Of a stretch of 64,000 bases of DNA, positions 61,381 to 64,000 are shown piece after piece. Made by a program: the position numbers and the translations under genes. The DNA lies in the NCBI GenBank assembly GCA_028287785.1, contig JAQBOZ010000027.1, positions 124,001-188,000 of the forward strand, given 5' to 3'. The DNA comes from Chlorobiota bacterium (GTDB lineage: Bacteria > Bacteroidota > Ignavibacteria > OLB7). A model generated the notes under the pieces. It searched no databases. It saw nothing but the letters and a program-made list of their open reading frames with translations, and had not been told where the DNA came from. The first letter of the stretch is position 1, and each line of letters starts with the position of its first letter.

Positions 61381-63906
61381 TCAGCTTCGCGGCACGGCCG
61401 TCTCGATCAGATCGGTATCCATCACCTCGCCTTCCAGAATCAGAAGCGTGCGTACCTCATGCGGCGCCAGCGTTCCCCGCCACGCCGCCCGGATGCTGGG
61501 GATGGAAAGGCTCGCGGCGGTTTCCACACCCCCCGATTCATACAGCCGCGCAATCCATCCGCGATCATCCTCGCTCCGTTTCAGCACCGTCATCATCACA
61601 TTCCCCGGCTCAACGGCGATTCCCCCGAACGTCCGGTTCGCCATGCCCTCCGCGCCGCCATGCGCCGACTCGAACTGGACGGCAAGCGGAGCGTTGAGGA
61701 GCGCCGCGTCATGGGACAGCTCCTCCCGCCAGCCGGCGGTGAGGATCGGGGAGATGATGTAGTGAAATCGCTGCATCCCCTGATCGAGAACGTCAGGCTC
61801 CTCATCAGGGTGAAAGGGGTGGGGATCGTGCGTGGCATAGCCTGGGGATCGGAGAAGGGTGATGGCGAGCATGGAGCCATCGGCGCTGAAGCCATGCTTT
61901 GCGTCGTCGATGATGCCGATGCCGGATGCCCCGCTCCGCTCGTGAACAGCGCACCACGAGCCCCTGGGCCGCTCGATGCCGTTGCACGGCTTCGTGGTGG
62001 TGGAGTAGGCGCTCTCGCAGGAGGCCATCGGCTCGCCGACGGCGGCCGGGAACCGGAGCTTCAGCATCGTCCCGGTCTCCCCCCAGAAGATTCTGACGGT
62101 CGCGTGGATCTTCACCGAATCCCGGTAGAGCCTGAAATCCTGCCGCATCCACGAGCCGCGCCACCGGCTCACCACCCGCACCGTGGCGTGCGTCGGGCCG
62201 TTCTCCACCAGCCGCACTTCAGCCTCGCCGAATGTTCCGATGATATCATCGAACCGCTTCACGCCGTGACCCCACGTATCGGTCGGGTCGTTGATCGCCA
62301 CCGGCTCGGCGGCCGGCCCGCTCAGTAACTCGCGGGAGTCGGGTTTGTGAAGAATACGGGTGATGGCGCCGCTCGCGGCCGAGATCTCCACGCGTACAAG
62401 ACCGTTCTCCAGCACCGCCGTGCCGCCGTTTTCAGCGGGGGGGATGAAGTCGCATGCGTTCCCCGTTTCCGCGCGCGATGGCTCGCCGTAGAAGACCCTG
62501 TAGCAGCGCCATCCCAGCGCCGGGGCGTTTGCCGGGAACGTCACGGCAATCCTGTCCTTCCCGATCTTCCCCGATGTAAAGCCGGGCTGCACCGGGAGAT
62601 CGTTTCCCTCATCATCGGTTACGCGGATCACCACCGGCAGGGGCCAGAGCCTCTTGTCGATATCGTGCCACAGCTCGAATGTGACGTGCGTGGTGATCTC
62701 CCTCGCATGCGGGTTGAAGACGATCAGCGTTCTCCCATCGCCGGTTGTATCGATCGACCGGGCCAGCCGCTGAAGCGCGTACCGGCTGCTCTTCCGGGCC
62801 ACCGTAAGCGCCTCGCCGTACATTCCGATGGCATCATCGAGCGCCTCGCGGATCGCCACGCCGCAGAGGATATCGTGGAAGTGGTTGAAGCAGACATTCT
62901 CCCATGCGCGTTTCAGATCGGCCGCCGGATACGGGGCGCCGGCCAGCATCGACGCAAGCGCGGAGAGCCGTTCCGCCGCCATCAGCGAATGCTCGGCAAG
63001 CCGGTTGAGACGCTTGATCTCCGAGTGAGCGGAGTAGCAGCCGGGGGCGTTCAACTGCAGATCGCCGCGCCACTCCGGCACCGTCCGCCCGGCGCTCCGC
63101 GATTCCACGGCGCGGAAGAACCGGTCGGGATCGCTGAAGAGAAGGGCCGGGGCCGATGGGTCGATATCGATGGAGATGATTTGCGCGATATGTTTACGTG
63201 TAGGGCCGCCGCCGTGATTCCCAACACCGTAGAAAAGCATCCACTCCGAACCAAACCGGCGCAGCGTTCCTCCGTCCGCCACCAGCGTGGAACCGTTGTC
63301 CAGGGCATCTTCCAGGTCCGTCACCTTCTTCGGAACCGAGGTCTCGTACATGTTGTAGTGGAAGGGAACGCGGTAGCCGAGCACGCTCGATCCATCCGCG
63401 CCGATCCAGCGGAAAAGAGGAGAGGGGAGCGCCAGCTCCGTCGGGTCGGGCCGGCAGAAGATATAGCCGGTCATGCCGGCGCGCGCCAGAAGCTGCGGGA
63501 GCCCGCCATCGTGCCCGAACGCATCGGGGCTGTAGCCGGTGAGCGCCGCGCGACCGAACTTCTCCAGGAAATATCGCTGCCCCAGCAGCGCCTGCCGCGC
63601 AAACCCCTCACCCGACGGAAGGTTGCAGTCGGCCTGCGTCCACCACCCGCCAACGACGATCCAGCGCCCCTCCAGCACGCGGCGTCGTATCGCGTCGAAC
63701 AGCTCGGGCTCCACCTCCTCCACCCATCGGTAGTGGGCAGCGGAGCTGCATGTGAAGATGAACTCCGGGGTTTCCTCCATCCGGTCGAGCGCGGAACGGC
63801 ATGTGGCGATAAACGCCTCCATCCCCTCGCCCCAGCTCCACATCCAGGCCGGATCGAGATGGGCGTTGCCGATCATGTGGATAATGGTTCCGCGCGATTC
63901 GTTCAT
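61381..63906 (-). CDS. GH38-family alpha-mannosidase
   Basis: 841 aa. The N-terminal catalytic domain has metal-binding HMIGNAHLDPAWMW and the nucleophile Asp in GYSPDAFGHDGGLPQLL. VGNHGGGPTRKHI and FNHFHDILCGVAIREALDD follow, the latter supplying metal-binding His and Asp; the central helical and C-terminal beta-domains are complete (RTLIVFNPHAREIT, then ASCESAYSTTTKPCNG). It removes alpha-mannose from glycans or glycoproteins. No signal peptide is visible, so it probably works in the cytoplasm on imported or internal oligosaccharides. In-frame Mets at 63927 and 63948 are alternative starts. No glycan transporter or other glycosidase is adjacent. Confidence 0.93.
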   Translation of the reverse strand: MNESRGTIIHMIGNAHLDPAWMWSWGEGMEAFIATCRSALDRMEETPEFIFTCSSAAHYRWVEEVEPELFDAIRRRVLEGRWIVVGGWWTQADCNLPSGEGFARQALLGQRYFLEKFGRAALTGYSPDAFGHDGGLPQLLARAGMTGYIFCRPDPTELALPSPLFRWIGADGSSVLGYRVPFHYNMYETSVPKKVTDLEDALDNGSTLVADGGTLRRFGSEWMLFYGVGNHGGGPTRKHIAQIISIDIDPSAPALLFSDPDRFFRAVESRSAGRTVPEWRGDLQLNAPGCYSAHSEIKRLNRLAEHSLMAAERLSALASMLAGAPYPAADLKRAWENVCFNHFHDILCGVAIREALDDAIGMYGEALTVARKSSRYALQRLARSIDTTGDGRTLIVFNPHAREITTHVTFELWHDIDKRLWPLPVVIRVTDDEGNDLPVQPGFTSGKIGKDRIAVTFPANAPALGWRCYRVFYGEPSRAETGNACDFIPPAENGGTAVLENGLVRVEISAASGAITRILHKPDSRELLSGPAAEPVAINDPTDTWGHGVKRFDDIIGTFGEAEVRLVENGPTHATVRVVSRWRGSWMRQDFRLYRDSVKIHATVRIFWGETGTMLKLRFPAAVGEPMASCESAYSTTTKPCNGIERPRGSWCAVHERSGASGIGIIDDAKHGFSADGSMLAITLLRSPGYATHDPHPFHPDEEPDVLDQGMQRFHYIISPILTAGWREELSHDAALLNAPLAVQFESAHGGAEGMANRTFGGIAVEPGNVMMTVLKRSEDDRGWIARLYESGGVETAASLSIPSIRAAWRGTLAPHEVRTLLILEGEVMDTDLIETAVPRS

Positions 63907-64000
63907 GCTGTTTCCGGTCGGTTGCATATCGAACATGCCGGCGAACATGGCCGGAGGGTTTGAATGGTGATCACTGAACGGCTGCCGGCATCGCGCATCC

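Overview
The window is one contiguous, GC-rich bacterial chromosome segment with mostly housekeeping genes, a few secreted or outer-membrane proteins and short intergenic spaces. Several features point to the Bacteroidota/Chlorobi (FCB) supergroup. At least three secreted proteins end in type IX secretion (T9SS) C-terminal sorting-like domains. Promoter-like sequences follow the TTG-N20-TAnnTTTG pattern. Shine-Dalgarno sequences are often weak. A TonB-dependent receptor and a DUF4295-like small protein beside ribosomal genes are also present. The high GC and gene content would suit a deep Chlorobi/Ignavibacteria/Kapabacteria-like lineage, but I cannot place it further from sequence alone.

Layout. 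0-5 kb: a very large hybrid histidine kinase (its start lies before the window) and a tiny T9SS-domain protein. 5.3-7.7 kb: an OpuC-like ABC transporter operon (ATPase and two permeases, no binding protein). 7.9-16.2 kb: a secreted beta-helix protein, DUF952, D-Ala-D-Ala ligase, a palindromic mobile repeat, a FecA-like receptor, lysA and a DinB protein. 16.2-22.3 kb: trpS, a C-terminal processing protease, purC, greA, an ECF sigma factor and a probable anti-sigma partner. 22.4-35.3 kb: an M1 peptidase with a probable C-terminal outer-membrane barrel, ygfZ, an SDR, a LOG-family protein, a SirB1-like protein, DedA, rpmB, a Sua5-type tsaC, an M28 peptidase, an aldo/keto reductase and a MATE exporter. 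35.5-42.4 kb: a biotin carrier protein, pspA, a YbjN-like protein, gyrA, tRNA-Leu(CAA), a lipoprotein, a candidate structured RNA, then a DUF4295-like gene, rpmE and rpsR. 42.5-53.7 kb: rpe, a lipoprotein hydrolase, a Lon-like protease, a second copy of the mobile repeat, a tightly overlapping biotin operon bioB-bioF-bioD-bioA plus a ferritin-like diiron protein, and glycyl-tRNA synthetase. 53.8-57.6 kb: an accessory-looking segment. It holds about 1.1 kb of less GC-rich non-coding DNA, a chimeric IS630-HTH/LuxR-HTH regulator, a cysteine-rich secreted protein and a T9SS-domain protein, closed by a long inverted repeat. 57.7-64 kb: an ECF sigma factor, thpR, a cytosolic-looking subtilase, a DUF421 membrane protein and a GH38 alpha-mannosidase.

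The observations most worth following are these: the diiron protein overlapping bioA in a biotin operon with no recognised pimeloyl-ACP gene; the multi-hairpin RNA between a promoter and a terminator upstream of the DUF4295-like/rpmE/rpsR genes; the regulator/Cys-rich/T9SS trio; and the terminal-inverted-repeat element, present twice and once flanked by a 9-bp direct repeat. Every assignment comes from reading motifs and context. No database search was run.
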